Source of the DNA: Sclerotinia nivalis
Lineage: Eukaryota; Ascomycota; Leotiomycetes; Helotiales; Sclerotiniaceae
NCBI GenBank assembly: GCA_029531795.1
Contig: JAPEIS010000001.1
Location: 6,696,001-6,760,000, forward strand
Direction of reading: 5' to 3'
DNA: 64,000 bases
Shown: positions 1 to 13,248 of the stretch, piece by piece
Layout of the letters: each line of letters begins with the position of its first letter
Numbering within the stretch: position 1 is the stretch's first letter
Notes under the pieces: generated by a model
Told to the model about the DNA's origin: nothing
Databases searched by the model: none
What the model saw: only the letters and a program-made list of their open reading frames with translations
Made by a program: the position numbers and the translations under genes

Positions 1-1702
1 TCCAACTCCGAGCCAACTTCACACACCACATACCCTTCACCACTCAAACAAACACAAATACCCCCAATTTTCTATTTCCAAACAAACAAACAAACAAACA
101 AATTATCTCCCCACCCAAATAATACCTCACACCCATCCATCTACCTACCTACCTAGCAACCAAGCCCCCCAAACTCCCACCTACCACATCCATCCATCAA
201 TAATTCCCCTCTCCTTCCTATCTAGTATCTACCTGCACAATCTGCCTGCACATAGTACATAGTACATAACACCAACAAATCCCACCAACAAATAAACTTC
301 ATTAATAAATTAATAATAATCCGCGACGCCTGAACCCGACACTTTGGTTCCCCTCCAAATAAGGAAGGAGAGTTCCTATTGATACGATATATTTGGAACG
401 CTTGTATATATACAGAGAGAGAGAGAGAGAGAGAGAAAATAACTATAAATAAAAATAAATAAAAATTTCAATATTAACTATACCATACTGTACTATCTAA
501 ATATATATATGTATTTAAACTAAAAAAATATAGATATTCAATAGAGTAAATAGATCTATCTATTTAGTTATTTATTCAATTCTATAATATATATTTCGTA
601 TTTATTATAAGAGAAGTATATAGATTCTCAATCTAGATTTGAATTCCGATTTCGATTAGATATTTAATTAGATAATATCTAATATTAAAGAAAAAGCTCT
701 GGGGGCAGGATCGGATCAGATTCAAGGTTAGATAGTGATGACAATTTTATCAATCAGAGTTACTTGTATATTAACTAATTTTCTTCTCTCGAGTTTTCTT
801 CAGCAATCAGCTAACATACAATCAGCCAATATGTTTTGTTATTTAAATTTGAGCGTCCATAACCTCAAGCGAGGTAGCTTCAAGCCAACGTCAGTGTAAA
901 CGTTAAACGTCAAACGCACTACGCGCTACTGCTAGTGAAGTCTGGCATACATGCATGCATCATCTGTCTATCATTTCATATCCCATCCCATCCTTTTTTT
1001 TTGTCTCCAAAAAGACATCGCTTAACACATCCCCTCTCATTCATTTCCCGCTCTATTCTGCTATCGTATCCATCATTCCCCTCTCTCCGCTTTTGTAACC
1101 CATTCCTGTACACACATAACAAACTCTCTTATTTCCTTTTTACCGCCCCTCCTCCATTTCCACTTTCCACTTTCCCCGTCCACCCTCCTCGCCTCCACCC
1201 CTATAATAAAGACACGTTCATGAACCAACGAAAAAGAGAGAAAGGCTCGCATTAAAACCACTAATCCCCATCCAATGCACCGCCATCCCGCCCCTAGAGG
1301 AATACCGCAAAAGCCCTCAAAAAAACAAAATCAAAGGTCGAACCTCGACTTAACGCCACGCCACCCCGCCTCATCAATAAAATTCTCTTTTTACAGTTTG
1401 CGTTGCCTTCCACGCCTCATCATCTTCTCTCTTTCGACTTCCCTAGCCCCAAATTACGAAAATATCGAAAAAAAAATGTTCAACGCCATGCAAAATGAAT
1501 GTCACCTCCAACCCACCACCCTCATATAATGTAGGTATTGTAACAAGATGAAGAAAAAGTCTCAAGAAGAGAAAGAAAAAAAAAGGCATATTCGTATCTT
1601 CCCATAACGTAATTATCTCCTATTCCAGTTCGTGCGCCTATGCATGCATGCTTGAACCCATTTATGTCGTTGTCCCATCCCATTTGTCCTAAGCAAAATA
1701 TA
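1..1702. other. Gene-free left flank, AT-rich and low complexity
   Basis: No convincing coding region is seen. The first 300 bases are A/C-rich with short tandem words (CAAA about 80-100, CTAC about 140-153). A GA dinucleotide run lies at about 413-436. Bases 440-700 are strongly AT-rich. From about 950 to 1450 the + strand is pyrimidine-rich, and the short open frames there look like composition artefacts. The last part is the 3' side of MED14. Confidence 0.6.
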
Positions 1703-4700
1703 CTAATCGATTTCCACCACTTCTCTCTTGGCCGCCCTTGGGTTCATGCCTTGACTGGAAGGCTTTCTCTTCAACATATTCTGATTTGTATTCAGGTTCA
1801 TGTTCATGTTTGGAGCTGGCATGCGTTGTTGTCCTTGGCTACTTCCCTGACTTTGTGAATGGTTCTGAGAATGTGCTGGCGTAGGTAATTGCAACTGTCT
1901 CTGTTGTTGGAGATGTGAAGATTGTTGTCCTTGTGACCCTATAGCTTGTGCCTGCATTCTGCTTTGAGATTGTTGCGAAGGCTGCAAAATAAGGTCCTCT
2001 GGGGAAAGATCTCGGATTACTGCATCGACTTTTTCCAGGCAGGTTTCAATACCACGATTACGACCAACGGCGCTAGTACGCATGCCTTTCCAGTCATCAT
2101 CTCCCGGCGAGTCCCACACAGATTTCAAACGAGCATCAATCCCATCATCTGGTAGTACTTCTCCTTTTCCGCCCCTGTCAGTCTTTTCGGTACGACGTAC
2201 AAGCCACCACGGTTTTTGCTTTCGATGACACATTTTGATCTCAAATGAGACTTTTCGTGGAGGCGTATTTGGAGTGCTTGACTTGAATATGTAACGAAGA
2301 TTGAACCACTCGAAAGCTCTGACGAATATGAACACTTCACCTTTATCATGAAGGGGGGCCCAGGCATCTTCTATGGTTTCGAAAGCCCGCAAACAATAGA
2401 GAGTTTGTGGAAGTAGAGTTGTGACTGCATCGAACCCCCCCTTTGGAATATTCAAAACTTTGTCCAAGGCATCCAAAACACGTATATGTGGGTTACCCAT
2501 CTCTAAAGTAAGTTTCATTTTGCCTTCAACCAAGCCTAAACTGACCACCGCTTTATATGAACGAGCTTTTGCCTTATCTGCACCCATATCCGATCCTGTC
2601 TGTGCTGCTGGCGGCATCCCATAAGAAAATGTGATTTCTTGTAGTGAAATAGTGTCGCATTTGATGAACTTTTCATGTTTGCGGAGAACCGCAGTACAAG
2701 AAATAAGCCTCTCAACCTGAAACAAACGCTCAGTCAGAGATGGAATTATCGATTCGCCAACTTGAGATCGCAATCTGAAAGCAATTTCTCCGGTTTGGGC
2801 CTTAAAAGCAATATCTTTATCTATCTTTTCGTTTAAGACCGAAAGAGCCGGAATGGGTACTGCCATGCGCGCGACCGTAACTAGTACAGCCTTCTGCTCC
2901 AGCTTATGGCCAATGGCTTGTGTATCATCAACTGGTGACTGAGGTGGTAGAGATGGTAGTGCGGGGAACGGCTCCAGCCCCTGAAAAGTAAGTTTTAGGA
3001 AATCTTTCGCCCAGGTTTTCTGTGCCGCGGGTTTTGCCCTGGCTGAGAACAGTTCAGAAATATGTATCCATATTGAAGGGAGCTTAACCGGTGAAGGTAG
3101 GCCAGTTTGTCGAATGGTATGATGGATGCGTCTATCATGAAGAGCTTTGAGATTAGTATACTGCGAGATGAGCCCTCCAGCGAAAATATGAAGAGTAGAC
3201 ATGAATACGTAAGAGGGTGTTGGTGAGACGGCTTTAATCGGTATGTGGATAGAGGTCAAGACTTTGACGCCTGTCGGTTGTTTCGATCTACATTTGTTAG
3301 CATGAGAATATGATGCGGTTGACGATACATACGTTTGAAACAGCCACCAACTCTCCCCACTCATACCCAATGTAACGGCAACGAGCCAATCCTCCTGCCA
3401 TCCAGGTCTCCTGAACCAAGTGATTTGTTTCGTGTCTTTAGGAATTTTCCGCTTCAGATCTTCTCGTGATATTCCAGGATTGTCAGCCCTTCTCCATCCA
3501 ACACTAGTGCCAAGAATCATGAGCTCTTCGGATATGGCTAGACATCGGAGATTTTCGATGTTGTAATGAGCATCCGTAGCAGGATCTCTGTCCAGACTAT
3601 TAAGCTTATTCTGTGACGAGGTAATTATCCGAGATGCAGGGCTGAATATGAAAATTCCTGTGACGGGTTCTATAGTAATTGATACATGCTGTTTCTCTGT
3701 CAATTGTACTCCGAGCACAGATTCCTTTGGCTCAGTCTTAGATGTGTGTAATGATAGGGACGCCTCGCGATTCGCAAATATAGGTTCAGCAGCCAATTTG
3801 TTATGTGTCGAACTCAAGATGTGATTGACATGCATTGCAATAACAGTCTTTAAGAGTTGTTCGGCCGAGATGTTGACCGTATCAAATGGAATATCCACAT
3901 CTTTGACTTCTTTTGAATCCCGAAACCATCTTATAAAGAGTCGGCTTGTCGTTCTAGGATCATGGTACCCATCCTTTCTCCGTCCACTGTGTACTCCTAA
4001 AATTATCCAGCTTCGTGGTCCATTTTTCTTGTATCTATCCAACCAATACTGGATACATAGTGCCCGATGAAGTGGTTCAACCTTAACACCATCAATCCAA
4101 GTACTTCTAGAGAGTTCAACTGCTTGTCTCCTAAACTCGCTAATCTTATGGGTTAACACCATCTCATGCAGGTAAGTGTAGCAACCAGATAGGCCATCTT
4201 TCTCCAATGCCGCATTAACTTTACTCTCTATGTGAAATTGGTGCCGAGGTGGCAATTCTCTAAGCGAGGGGGAGAACAGAAACCGAAAGTCAATGAACCA
4301 AAATTGCGACTCCTGATCCTCGTCTGCAGTAGTCAGGTCGATTTCAAACTCCCCGGCCACTTTGAACGTCACACGACCAGATTTTATTGTATAATCTTTG
4401 AATTGCAAGGGAAGCTTGTCGTACTCGTGAAGGTTCAGGCGAATGGACAGAAGAGTATTCAATTTTTCCAAGGATTTGAGTATCTCCTTGGAAGTCATTG
4501 GAGGTGGAGCAATATAGCCAAGCTAGTACATGTTAGCGTCGCCTACAGGATTTGAGCAAAAGACTCACGTCTGGCATCCAATTGGCTTTCCCAGTTGACA
4601 AAACCTCTACTGCAGTTTTTAGATCAGGACTCGGTGAATCTATGTCGCATAGTTTCTTCTTTACGTCACCAATATGTGATAATATAATATTATATAGCCC

Positions 4701-5309
4701 TCGTTTGTGAATCAGATGGACATTCAAGTCGATAATTTTACTAACTTGATCGGCTTTTCGACTCCAGTCCAGTAGAACCAGCTGCTTAACCCAACGACTA
4801 TGCTGGGTTTGGGCAAAGTCTAGCAAGCTCACCTTCTTGTTCACATTATCGTTGGAAGTATCATCTTCTTTGGCGATATGAGATGAGCTCCCGTTGATCG
4901 CTGATTGGGGTGCTGGCATATTTGCCAATTTCGAGATCTCCTGCCTTAATTCATTATGAGTTGATTGTGCCAATCGGTTCAAAAGCTCCGTTAAGGATAG
5001 GAAGTTGAATGTGATATGTTCGACTTCGGGTGGAAGGTCATGTATACGATCGAGAATATCCTTTGGAATTGGTTCCTCCCCAGAGTTCTGCTGTCGCGCT
5101 GGGCCATCTGTGAAATTCCCATTTATACCGTTGGGGACAGCTGGACTAATCGGTGTCATATTCTGCTGAGGCTCAGATCGTGCCTGACTTTTGTCCCGTC
5201 CCTTCTCGGAAGCTTTTGCTTCACCATTGGTACCATTGGAGTGTCGATCTCTGTCGTGGTTGGTATGCGACCCATTCCTACTCCGGCTATCCATGATGAC
5301 GCCAGGCAT
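1703..5309 (-). CDS. MED14: Mediator complex subunit 14 (Rgr1/MED14)
   Basis: This is the backbone/tail subunit of the Mediator coactivator that links activators to RNA polymerase II in the nucleus. Three exons: 5309-4569, 4522-3333 and 3287-1703. The introns are 46 nt and 45 nt, each with GT..AG and a GCTAAC branch. The 45-nt intron keeps the frame, so it is easily read through by mistake. The product is 1171 aa. The MED14 core begins near residue 80 (PPEVEHITFNFLSLTELLNR) and continues across the first junction as NWMPD/LGYIAPPPMTSKEIL, typical of the family. The N-terminus is Ser/Asn/Gly-rich. The C-terminal about 90 residues are Gln-rich, then basic. I chose the ATG at 5309 because the family-like sequence MPGVIMDSR starts there; the frame is open further upstream to 5507. 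It is divergent from ATG22. Confidence 0.93.
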
Positions 5310-6885
5310 AGTATCTCGCCCTCGCTCACCTACCAAACCACCTCCTCCTTGCGACACACCCGCAGCAGCCCCCTCTTCAACTTTTTTATGGTCTATCGAC
5401 TCTATCTTGGCTGTCGATATAGTATTTGGATATTCGAGCCTTTGGAGAGGGGCTCCAGGAGCAAAGTCGCATGCGCTACCTCGGAGAATCCAGGAACATG
5501 TGCGCAATAAACCTTCAGAGCCCTTCTTAGTCGTCGAAGCTCAATTTCAATATCTTGGGTGTGGTGACAATTGTCAAAAGCTCTTTGTAGGGTTAAAATG
5601 CACAGCGCGACCTTGCATGAAAGGATGGCTGGGTCTCTTTTATGGGGTACGACTCGAGTTTTGTTGGAATCTTGATAGTTTGGACAGGTCAAATCGGTAA
5701 TGTTTTAATATGCGCCTGATGGTGAACAATAATTTGGAGGATGATTTGTGGTTGTTAAAGAAGGTTTTGATTTTCTATGATGGACCGCTCTCCAATCTAC
5801 TGGATGGAAATCAAAGAAACAATCAACACAACTGGGCTTGCTGCTTTCCTGGAATTGAATTGCGGATGGACGTACTAGGCTAAATTGAATTTAGTCTAAG
5901 CAAATCGGAGCTGATTAGTCATGTGATCTTGAGTGGATATATTCTAGGGTTCTAATTGGCCTATCCTGAATACCCGGTACCGTGGTCAGAAGAGAAGACA
6001 AAAGATAAAGATGATGATGATTGGAAGAGAAGGGAAGGAAGGAAGAGAGAAAGAAAGAAAGAAAGAAAGGAAAGCATAGAACAGCATAGAGAAACATAAA
6101 AGCTGGCAAGACAAAGGAAAAGGCTGAAATGATTCACAAATTTTCCTTTGGTAAGCAAGAAACTGGGTCTGTTGCTCCTCTACACAATATACACACACAA
6201 TATGTCAATATCAGACCAGGTCTGAATCATTTATCATGAAACATGGCTATTTGGAATCTTCTTTGCCTTTGTTGTTTGTAGCTTCACAAAGAACAATCAT
6301 CATGGTTCAATGACAATAAGAAAATAGGTACGAGGTTGGGAAAATCCTATAATATAAGAACATTACACTTCACCTGCATAGCAAATAACAAATATGATTT
6401 TTATTAGGTAGGTATCCATATCTGAGTGTATACGGTACCTACCTTTTGGTACTGTACCTACGTATCTACCAGGTACTATTCTTTTTTTTAAGCAACAAAT
6501 CATTCTATTATATATTTAAATTATTATCCTATCATTATACTTGGTATTCTTCTCTCTTCTGTTTCCTCTGTTTCCTCTGTTTCCTCTCCTCTTCTTCCTT
6601 TTCCTCTTTCTCCTGCTCTTCTTTTCTCCTCACCTCCTCCTTCTTCCCTCCATTCATATGAGCTCATTTGATTCAAAGATGTTGAAAAGTGGTGCTGCTG
6701 AATGCCGAATGCCCCTGTTTTATTTTCACCCAGGTTAAAGCGTCTATCTCGTCACTTATGCTTGTTTCTGAATGAAGTACGGACTACAACTACGGGTACG
6801 GATATCTTCTATGAATAGCTAAACCCACCCGCACCCTACCTTTCACACTCACCTCCATTATCACTTATTCATATGTACAACAGGT

Positions 6886-6924
<39 letters not shown>

Positions 6925-7156
6925 TTATATCATTTTCGGAAAAGAAAAAAGTCTTTGTCCTTTCTTTTCTCTCATACCATATAACATTAACTCATGTTAT
7001 TTTACTAACTTTTATTGATTGATTTTTTATTTGTAGTTAGTTATTGGAAAGAAGATGCTCAAAATCATCGTCACTATTAATAAAGTCCGCTTAGCATGAT
7101 GTTCTAAACGCCTATCGCTATTCACTGGTCCCCGAAATTACCTTATCCAGCGCGCA
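5310..7156. promoter_or_regulatory. Divergent intergenic region between MED14 and ATG22
   Basis: This 1.85-kb spacer holds the 5' ends of both flanking genes. Purine-rich stretches occur at 6020-6070. A 9-nt tandem TCTGTTTCC lies near 6557-6585, and a 28-nt A homopolymer lies at 6891-6918. No coding region beyond low-complexity frames is supported, and I could not assign specific factor sites. Confidence 0.5.
6891..6918 (+). repeat. A homopolymer, 28 nt
   Basis: An uninterrupted run of 28 A follows GGTATGTT and precedes TTAATATT, about 240 bases upstream of the ATG22 start. It could be a slippage-prone tract or the tail of an old retroposed insertion. No target-site duplication was recognised. 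Confidence 0.95.
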
Positions 7157-9415
7157 ATGGTCCCTCGCAACTTCAGCGAATCCCAGCTTCGCCCCGAACC
7201 AGAACGCGCTCCTTCAAATAGTACCAAAATATCATACAGATCTCATTCTTCATCTTTCGAAGCGGATGACGAGAGATCTAGCTCTGCCGATCACGATAGT
7301 ATGGGCCCCGATATTGGTTCTGCTCATAGAGATGTTCCTGCTCAGTATGCAGGTGAGGATACACGATTGACAAGTCGGAAAGAGTTGTCGGGATGGTACG
7401 CCTACGGATTTGCTGCAGAGGTTTTCGTCATTTGTGGTATTGGTACGTCTTGAGGTATTTTCTTTGATCCTATATCTGGGTTATTGGAGTAAAAATGGTC
7501 GAGTTGTTTGCAGTTCGATGAGACCAATCCATCGAGGCGTAAAGGGGTAGCATTGTCAGCCTTGTCCCAAACAACTTTATCAATGACGGCATTGTACCTC
7601 CAAATATGCGAGTTTCATTACAAAAGTTTAGGTTTTAAGCTTGTTAGAATTTGTTTTCTTACTTAGGCTAACGGATATGTTTCAGGCTCCTTCATCCCGA
7701 TTACTTTGGAACAATTGGCAAGAGAGAATGGAGTCTTACTTTCAGATCCAACACAACCATGCGGTTCAAGCTCCACGCATCTACCTCCAGGTTTACATCC
7801 AGGAAGTGCAAAAGATTCACAATGTGTAATTTATCTTGGTGGCCTACAGATAAATACGGCTAGTTTTGCTATGTATAGTTTCTCCCTGAGTGTTCTCTTC
7901 CAGGCAGTATTAGTTGTTTCAATCAGCTGTGCCGCAGATCATGGGAATTACCGCAAACGATTATTGTTATTCTTCGCATTCGCCGGATCTATAACGACTA
8001 TGCTATTTTTGACGGTTGTCCCGAAAGTTTATTTGCTAGGGGCTCTCTGGGCAATAATCTCGAATACGTGTTTTGGGGCAAGTTTTGTGCTGTTAAATTC
8101 ATTTCTTCCCCTCCTCGTTCGACATCATCCGAAAGCTCAATATGGCACGCCAGATTTTTCACCTGAGTTTCGTCCCAGTTCTGTCGATGAAAGCCCTCCG
8201 GAACACTCGCTAAACGAGCCAGAAGTTGCGGTGTATGATGAAAGAAGTGCACTCCTACCACATAACAGAATCTCCTCGCAAGCTTCCGACGTAGCTGAAC
8301 CGTTTCCATCGTCCAAAGATTCCACTTCAATTGAGCTTCAATTATCTACTCAGATATCTTCGACTGGTATAGGAATTGGTTATAGCGCTGGCCTTTTTCT
8401 GCAATGCATATCCATTGTTATTATTTGGTTGCTCAACGGCACAACCTTTTCTCTACGACTGGTATTATTCTTCATAGGATTATGGTGGTTCCTCTTCACA
8501 ATTCCTGCAGCGTTATGGCTCCGCCCTAGACCAGGACCACCATTACCACCCACGGGCAATGAAAATTCAAAAGGCTCACGAAGTTGGTTGGCTTATACTA
8601 TTTACGCCTGGTCATCACTATTTCGCACTATAAAACTAGCCCGACGATTAAAAGACATTACTCTTTTTCTAGCAGCTTGGTTCCTCCTCTCCGATGCTAT
8701 CGCCACGGTCTCGGGAACTGCCGTCCTCTATGCCAAAACCCAACTTCGCATGGCACCCGAAGCACTCGGTCTCATTAATGTGATTGCTACTACGGCCGGT
8801 GTTCTAGGTGCATTCACATGGGCAGCCATCTCGCGCACTCTAAACCTAAAACCCCATCAAACAATTCTCGCCTGTATATGCATTTTCGAAATGATCCCGC
8901 TCTACGGTCTTCTTGGATTTCTCCCCATCGTCAAACGATGGAACGTCATCGGCCTCCAACAGCCCTGGGAAATGTATCCTCTCGGCTTCATTTATGGTTT
9001 TGTCCTCGGAGGCTTAAGTAGTTATTGTCGCTCCCTATTTGGTGAACTCATACCTCCTGGATCCGAAGCAGCATTTTATGCTCTATATGCCATCACGGAC
9101 AAGGGATCCAGTGTATTTGGACCTGCCATTGTAGGGGCAATCGTAGATCGAACGGGAGAAATTAGACCAGCGTTTTGGTTTCTGGCCGTTCTAGTTGGAT
9201 TGCCTGCTCCGTTAATATATTTCGTTAATGTGGAGAGGGGTAAGAAAGAAGGTGCAAAGTTGGCGGAAATTATTGAGGGTTTTAAGATTAAGGATGCGGA
9301 GAGTGCGAGCGAGGGGAGTAGAGGATCGAGCATTGATCATGAGAGTGGACAGGATGAAGGACTTATTAATCCTCGTGATATGGAGAATGAAAGGAGAGGG
9401 AGAAATGATATATGA
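7157..9415 (+). CDS. ATG22: Autophagy-related protein 22, vacuolar amino-acid effluxer
   Basis: Atg22 is a major-facilitator protein of the vacuolar membrane that exports amino acids released when autophagic bodies are broken down. Two exons, 7157-7442 and 7686-9415, are joined inside [18 protein letters not shown]. The 243-nt intron starts GTACGT and ends TTTCAG. The product is 671 aa, in the usual range for fungal Atg22. Exon 1 encodes a polar Ser-rich cytosolic N-terminus followed by the family's [21 protein letters not shown] helix. Many hydrophobic segments follow (about residues 85-110, 170-195, 205-225, 240-265, 360-410, 450-600). A long hydrophilic loop lies near residues 275-340, and a charged C-terminal tail is present. 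It diverges from MED14. The relatively long intron could hide alternative splicing; I saw no extra exon in it. Confidence 0.93.
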
Positions 9416-11421
9416 CTTGATTTTAAGCGATGATTTGGCGATTACATTACTTAGCGATTCAATTTGGTGTTTAGTGGGAAAGTATATTGCAAAGGGATTT
9501 CGATTGTATAGGATGATTCATAATATCAACATCATATTTGGTATATTTAGTGTAGGTAGTTGGGATTAGTGATTTCTGGATCAGGAAGAAGAGAAGAAGG
9601 CATGGTACGATCCGATCCGATATGGCGTGGTGTGGCGGTTTACATCAGAATGAATCAAAATTGAATGAAAATTGCATGAATTGGATATGGTTGTTAGGGA
9701 ATAAAATAAAATATAGGGAATTAAATAAAATTACATAAAATGAACTGAACTGAACTGAACTGAAATAACTGAATTCTGTGGAACATTTGATGAGATGAAA
9801 AGAAAAGAAACAACGCAGTAGAATAAACCGAAATCAATTTTAATATAGGTAGATATATACAAGCACGTAGTCGAACGTGCAAACTGATGAAGTGCTCATT
9901 GAGATATGTAAGATTATATACTAGGTAGATGAATAGATTTTTGTGGAGCGAGGAAAGAAAAACAAGAGTATTGCATTGCTAGGGATTGTCTTTATTCCCC
10001 TTGTTGTTTTTGTGGGTTTGGGATCTTGGGATCTTAAAGTGTGCGTTGATGAATATCTAGTCATCTAGTGATCTGGTAACCTAGTGAAGTGGGTAGTGAA
10101 ATGAATGATTGAATATAAGATAGCAATCCTTCAATATCTATTTGGACGAGAAAAGACATAATCTAATATAATCTGGAGTCCTGGTACTGAGACGAGAAGA
10201 AAGGAAAGATGTTCACCGGCTCCAGAGGAAATAAAAATCATATAGTCATAATAGATTTAGATATTGAAGTTTTGATATATTTTCCTATTTATGGATGGTA
10301 TCTCTTCAATAATATTTTTGTAATCTATATATTTGTCTGCACCTTTCATTTCTTCTCATCCCCCTACTTAATTCACTGTTGATCTATTCCCGCAATTGCA
10401 GTCACCACCCCCGCCTGACCCCTCTCCTTTTACGTCTCAGTCTCTGGGGCATGCGAGCTTTCTTGGGGATATTTTAGCCCTCGAAGCGAGAAAGAGGCAG
10501 GCAGCAGACAGGGTGTAGAATGCCCGTTAAGGCCAATAACAAGATATGCAAGAACTGATGTACAGACTGCCTATTGACCTCTCCTTGACTGTGCAATGAA
10601 TCAATCGATTCAAAAGAACATAGAGTGAACCGATCGATTTTGATATGCTATGATATTATTCGGTCGTCACTGCGAAGAAATGTAGGCAGGAGTAATCCAT
10701 TCCAAGCGAAGCAAAGGAAGAAAGCAAGAAAGGCTGATAAAATGAGAAGAGAAAAGCGACAATTGCAGAAGTAGATAGATACCCTCGTCATATTGTTACA
10801 AGCGGAAGCGAAGTAGTCGGATGGGAATGATGACTTGCTGAATGAGCTGCAGATAAAATATTTTGTATACATATACATGGCTGAATAATAAGCACGCACA
10901 GATACAAGTTAGATCTTTCTCTTTTCCCTCTTTTTTTTTCTAGAATAGAATAATTTGAAACCAAGTCAGAAAATGAAATAAATTGAAATGAAACAATGTG
11001 TAAGGCTAAGAAGAAAACACGCAAGTAAATGCAAAGATGGTATCAATGAAGAATAATCTTTTTCCATTCGCTATCAAACGACGGCGAAGGAAGGCAAGAA
11101 GGCAAACGGGCGCAGGAAACAATAGAGCAAGAATGCATAGAGCAGTGGGTATGAAGCAATCTGGTGACTGTGACTTTTCGTGGGTATGTTTTCGCATGCG
11201 TCCGTTGCTCGTTCATCGTTACTTCGTTTCAAGGATTTGGGTGAGAGGAGGGCTATGTAGGTAGCAGGGGTTTTCCGGGTATATGGTTCGTATTCGACAC
11301 AGTGATGTGATGTGTTTATTCCCTTTCCTTTCTCTTATATCTTATATTTCCTGTGACAAGATGGAATAGAAAGAGTGAAAAGACGGAAAGAGATGAGGAT
11401 GAGGAGGAGAAGATAGACTGT
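9416..11421. other. Spacer between ATG22 and the epimerase-like gene
   Basis: Two kilobases with no supported gene. It begins with the ATG22 3' side. It contains a short tandem of TGAAC at about 9740-9765 and many A/G-rich words. Open frames near 10650-11260 lack recognisable protein character and overlap each other on both strands. The end is the 3' side of the epimerase-like gene. Confidence 0.5.
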
Positions 11422-12748
11422 CTATTTTGCAACAGGCCACCAGCCTATCCTGATGTAACTATCAATCATACCCTGCAACAAGTCTTTTGTAAGTTTTGGG
11501 TAATCATATTTGAACCCAACCACTTTCTCGATTCTGCTCCCATCCATGCTCAAATCGGTATCCTTCAATAATTCTTTCTCCATGAATGGTGTAAGAGGAC
11601 CTGGTCGTGTAATACCCGCTTCCTCGAGAAGATCCGCCCAGGGACCAAGGACCTCTTCGTTGATATCATCCACAACACTGTCCATATTCAACTTTGCGAA
11701 AGTGCTAACCAATTGTCCTTGGAATCCAGTTTTGATGCCAAAAATCTGGCCAATGAGTTCGGCGATAGATCCTTGAGATGTTTCCCCTTTGTCCACGACA
11801 TTGAAAATAGGGATCTTGCCCATAGATTTGACGTCCCAGTTTGGTTTTCCAGAGGCATACCATTCGGCGACGGCCCAAAGAGCTTTGCAAGTATCATTTA
11901 TGTTAACTGTGTTTACACGCAAATCCTTCGTCCAAAGCCATTTCATCTCTTCGTCGAGATGTTGATAGATGCGTGCCATGGTGAGGGCGGTAGGAACGAA
12001 TTGTGAGGCATATTCGCCGTATACATGTGCCAAACGAACAATGATGAGGTTTAGTCTAAGTAAAATTAGATGTTAGTGAAAAGAACAAAGGGCAATATGA
12101 GTCTCTCCAAACACCCCTTCATGTACCCGTCGCAGCCAGGCGAAAGATGCAGATAAGGAATTCAAACTTACCCCTCAATCTTAGCCAATTCCTCCTCAGC
12201 TTGTAATTTAAAAGTCGCAATTTTACTCCAAGGCTTCAACTTATCCCCTTCTTTACTTGGTGTCGAATCAGATTTGTATACCATTCCCGTACTCAGCTCT
12301 ACGAAAGCTTTGACACCTCTCTTTGCAGCCTCTTTTCCCACGGCAATACTCAATGCCAATGAGCGCACCTTGTAAACTTCATCTTCTTGTGAATATCTTG
12401 TCTCTCCTCCACAGTTGAAGACATAATCCCATTGTTTCCCATTCGCGCGATCGAATATTCGCGGTAGTGATTCTGAAAAGCCGTAGGTAAGATATTAGAC
12501 GAATGAAGACACGACATGAAAGGGGAAAGGGTGTGTATTAACATACGCTCTTTACTAGCATCTGCTTGCATGAATTTATCATTCGAACAAGCATCCGCAA
12601 ACTCCGGTGCCAGCCATGCTAATTGTGGTAGCACTTTATCCACAATCCGTACTTCGGATGCTAGATTGTTTTTATGAATATGTAATGCAAGAAATCGACC
12701 TATGTATCCGAGACCTCCAATGATGAGAACTGCTGGCTTCTCCGCCAT
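11422..12748 (-). CDS. NAD-dependent epimerase/dehydratase-like protein (atypical SDR)
   Basis: Three exons, 12748-12547, 12472-12172 and 12055-11422, give 378 aa. The introns are 74 nt (GTATGT..TTTCAG) and 116 nt (GTAAGT..CTTAG). The N-terminus AVLIIGGLGYIGRFLALHIH is a Rossmann-fold NAD(P)-binding loop of the extended SDR type (GxxGxxG). Later pieces fit the epimerase family: DYVFNCGGETRYS, FVELSTGMVYKSD, NLIIVRLAHVYGEYA. The usual catalytic YxxxK is not evident: the expected place reads KPWSKIATFKLQAEEEL, with no Tyr four residues before the Lys. It may therefore be a non-canonical reductase or a binding protein. Fungal homologues are known only as NAD-dependent epimerase/dehydratase family proteins, and substrate and pathway are unknown. 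The start at 12748 (MAEKPAV) sits directly before the Rossmann strand. Confidence 0.85.
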
Positions 12749-13174
12749 GTTTGTGTGTATTTCGGCTGGTGTTGGTGTTTGACACTTGGGAGTTCTTGGG
12801 AGTTCTTGGGACAATGAAAAGATGTGTCGCGCAGAAAGGATGAAGTGTGGATTTGTGGGTGAAAGTTGAAGGTTGAAGAAGAGGTATTATGGTCTTCTTG
12901 TGGTCTGTGGTTATCCTTCAAAGTATTTAATATGGAGATGTTGAGAGAAGAGGAAACCCAAGAGGATGGTTTTCCCGTGTTCTTAAATTAAAGAAATACT
13001 AAACTATGCTTGTAGATGAACCCTCTCAAAGTACTTTGTAGTTTTCGTTGAAATCTAATTTGGAAAGTCGGTATGCGGTATGTGGTATGTGGTAGGGCTT
13101 TGAGAAAGTTTAATCTAATCTGTATGTGTGCGGCGAGGGGATGTTTCCCTTGTCTTGTTGGGTTGTCTTGGGTT

Positions 13175-13248
13175 GGTCTTGGTGATCTTGGTGGTCTTGG
13201 TGGTCTTGGTGGTCTTGGTGGTCTTGATGGTCTTGGTTGGTCTCGGTG
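13175..13248 (+). repeat. Degenerate 9-nt tandem repeat (GGTCTTGGT-type)
   Basis: About eight copies of a 9-nt unit, GTGGTCTTG with single-base variants, lie upstream of the epimerase-like gene. Because the unit is a multiple of three, it keeps frames open and yields artificial Leu/Val-rich or Pro/Arg-rich peptides on the two strands. Confidence 0.9.

Noticed and set aside
3288..3332. Reading MED14 straight through this stretch
   Set aside because: It is an in-frame 45-nt intron with perfect GTATGT, GCTAAC and TGTAG signals; skipping it restores the family sequence.
5402..5692. 96-codon - strand frame upstream of MED14
   Set aside because: It overlaps the MED14 leader in another frame, and no domain or conserved character is visible.
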